In this document: piece by piece, positions 62,631 through 64,000 of the stretch
Layout of the letters: each line of letters starts with the position of its first letter
Position numbering within the stretch: position 1 is the first letter of the stretch
NCBI RefSeq assembly: GCF_017640745.1
Contig: NZ_JAEPQA010000021.1
Coordinates: 1-64,000 of the forward strand
Direction of reading: 5' to 3'
DNA from: Nisaea sp.
GTDB taxonomy: Bacteria > Pseudomonadota > Alphaproteobacteria > Thalassobaculales > Thalassobaculaceae
Length of the DNA: 64,000 bases
Notes under the pieces: generated by a model
What the model saw: only the letters and a program-made list of their open reading frames with translations
Database searches by the model: none
Told to the model about the DNA's origin: nothing
Position numbers and translations under genes: made by a program

Positions 62631-63971
62631 CTAGCCGGCGAGGAAAACCTTCTCGAGCCAGTGTATGTCGTATTCGCCGTTGATGAAATCGGGAGCCTTC
62701 GAGAGGTCCTGATGCAGGGGCACGGTGGTCTCGACATTGGCGATGACGATCTCATCCAAAGCCCTGCGGAGCCGCAGCAAACACTCGTTCCGGTTGGAGC
62801 CGTGCACGATAAGCTTTGCGATCAGGCTGTCGTAGTAAGGCGGGATCCGGTAGCCGGCATAGAGCGCCGAATCGACCCGGACGCCGAGCCCGCCGGGGGC
62901 GTGGTAATCAGTCACCTGACCAGGGGACGGAAGGAACGTCCGCGGGTTTTCCGCGTTGATCCGGCACTCGATCGAATGGCCGTTGAGCTGGATGTCGTCC
63001 TGCGTGAAGGAGAGCGCCGCGCCGGAGGCGATCTGGATCTGTTCGCGCACCAGGTCGATTCCGGTGATCATTTCGGTGATTGGGTGCTCGACCTGCAGGC
63101 GCGTATTCATCTCGATGAAGAAGAACTCGCCGTTCTCGTAGAGGAACTCGAGGGTTCCGAGGCTGCGGTAGTTCATCTTCGCGCAGGCATTGGCCGCGAT
63201 CTCGCCGATCTTCGCGCGTGCGGCCGCGTTCAGGGCCGGAGAGGGGGCTTCCTCGAGGACCTTCTGGTGCCGGCGCTGCAACGAGCAGTCGCGCTCGCCG
63301 AGATGCACCACGTGGCCCTTGCCGTCCCCGACGATCTGCACCTCGATATGGCGCGGCTGGCCGAGATAGCGCTCCATATAGACTTCGTCGTTGCCGAACG
63401 CGGCGCCGGCCTCGCGCCGCGCCATGGTGTAGGCCTCGGCCACCTCCGCTGGCTTGTGCGCGATCTTCATGCCGCGCCCGCCGCCGCCGGCCGTCGCCTT
63501 GATGAGCACCGGATAGCCGATCTCCTCGGCGGCCGCACGGGCGGCATCGACGGACTCGACCGGTCCGTCGGAGCCCGGAACGCAGGGGATGCCGAGCGCC
63601 TTCACCGTCCGCTTGGCGATGATCTTGTCGCCCATATCGCGGATATGCTGCGGAGACGGGCCGATGAAGACGAAGCCATGCGCTTCGACGATCTCGGCGA
63701 AATCGGCATTCTCGGAAAGGAAGCCGACGCCCGGATGGATCGCGTCCGCGCCGGTAACCGTCGCGGCCGAGAGAATCGCGGGAATGTTCAAATAGCTGTC
63801 CTTGGACGCCGGCGGCCCGATGCACACGCTTTCGTCGGCGAGACGCACATGCATCGCATCCGCATCGGCGGTGGAGTGAACCGCGACGGTCCGGATGCCC
63901 ATTTCCCGGCAGGCCCGGTGGATCCGCAGGGCCACGTCGCCACGGTTGGCGATGAGGACTTTTTCGAACAT
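62631..63971 (-). CDS. accC: Acetyl-CoA carboxylase, biotin carboxylase subunit
   Basis: The product has 446 residues from MFEKVLIANRGDVALR. An ATG five codons earlier exists but GGAG is placed for 63971. It carboxylates biotin on AccB with ATP and bicarbonate, the first step of fatty-acid synthesis. ATP-grasp features are KATAGGGGRGMKIAH near residue 160, the MERYLGQPRHIEVQI strand near 205, HLGERDCSLQRRHQKVLEEAP, and the catalytic FIEMNTRLQVEHPITEMITG. It follows accB by 15 bp. Confidence 0.97.
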   Translation of the reverse strand: MFEKVLIANRGDVALRIHRACREMGIRTVAVHSTADADAMHVRLADESVCIGPPASKDSYLNIPAILSAATVTGADAIHPGVGFLSENADFAEIVEAHGFVFIGPSPQHIRDMGDKIIAKRTVKALGIPCVPGSDGPVESVDAARAAAEEIGYPVLIKATAGGGGRGMKIAHKPAEVAEAYTMARREAGAAFGNDEVYMERYLGQPRHIEVQIVGDGKGHVVHLGERDCSLQRRHQKVLEEAPSPALNAAARAKIGEIAANACAKMNYRSLGTLEFLYENGEFFFIEMNTRLQVEHPITEMITGIDLVREQIQIASGAALSFTQDDIQLNGHSIECRINAENPRTFLPSPGQVTDYHAPGGLGVRVDSALYAGYRIPPYYDSLIAKLIVHGSNRNECLLRLRRALDEIVIANVETTVPLHQDLSKAPDFINGEYDIHWLEKVFLAG

Positions 63972-63986
63972 TCCGGCTCCGGCCAC

Positions 63987-64000
63987 TTATTCGATGACGA
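63987..64000 (-). CDS. accB: End of accB (biotin carboxyl carrier protein), cut by window edge
   Basis: Only the last codons are present: Val-Ile-Glu followed by TAA on the minus strand, 15 bp before accC. This is the usual C-terminus of AccB, and accB-accC order is nearly universal in proteobacteria, so the call rests on position plus these three residues. Confidence 0.6.

Noticed and set aside
1-64000. CRISPR array, rRNA or tRNA genes
   Set aside because: No regularly spaced direct repeats, rRNA segments or cloverleaf-forming sequences were seen when reading the intergenic regions.

Overview
The window is GC-rich, gene-dense bacterial chromosome. Gene content points to an alphaproteobacterium, plausibly of the Rhodospirillales type. 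It has MipZ (the ParA-like division-site regulator), an NDUFA12-type complex I subunit beside mlaD and a DUF2155 protein, a phasin for polyhydroxyalkanoate granules, a ClpS/ClpA pair, and a large class II (B12-dependent) ribonucleotide reductase. I cannot name the species. I see no rRNA, tRNA, CRISPR, integrase or transposase.

Layout. 0-3.4 kb: the end of an NTF2-like gene, a GNAT, an EamA permease and an lrgA-lrgB pair. 3.7-9 kb: a minus-strand run uvrC-pgsA-mobB-moeA-moaD-moaE (excision repair, phospholipid synthesis, molybdenum cofactor). 9.3-14 kb: a pteridine reductase with folB, a Ca/Na antiporter and uvrB. 14.1-17.4 kb: an AT-rich four-gene island. It holds a divergent, extended thymidylate-synthase homologue, an ImmA/IrrE metalloprotease, a DNPH1/Rcl-type deoxynucleotide N-hydrolase and a P-loop kinase-like protein. 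17.6-22.2 kb: a small membrane protein, an MFS carrier, an SDR/DapA-like pair and a CIA30 protein. 22.3-25.8 kb: a copper operon (copB, copA, cupredoxin, small secreted protein) behind a CueR-like promoter. 26-31 kb: assorted metabolic genes. 31-36 kb: a TetR repressor divergent from an RND/MmpL transporter, LolA-like and outer-membrane protein operon. 36.8-44.8 kb: mipZ, VWA and J-domain genes, then galU-ugd-phosphomannomutase for UDP-glucuronate and related sugars, and a SPOR-tailed DD-carboxypeptidase. 45-49 kb: phasin and clpS-clpA. 49-59 kb: a DUF482 acyltransferase-like protein, ridA, a candidate structured ncRNA, a chemoreceptor, a host-attachment-type protein and nrdJ. 59-64 kb: LysE, RraA-like, NDUFA12, mlaD, a DUF2155 protein, aat, accC and the last codons of accB.

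How the genes fit together. Aat, ClpS and ClpA in one window form the bacterial N-degron pathway: tagging, recognition and degradation. The galU/ugd/pgm trio supplies sugar nucleotides for surface polysaccharide. MlaD and the RND/LolA-like operon both suggest envelope lipid traffic.

The most novel-looking item is the AT-rich island at 14149-17390. Three of its four products belong to families that bind or act on deoxynucleotides or other phosphorylated small molecules. The fourth is a protease family often used as a switch in mobile and stress modules. The thymidylate-synthase homologue keeps its catalytic cysteine but has lost several other catalytic residues. The N-hydrolase keeps the complete Rcl/DNPH1 active-site set. 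I infer a transferred accessory system that makes, senses or destroys a non-standard deoxynucleotide, possibly for phage defence. That function is a hypothesis.
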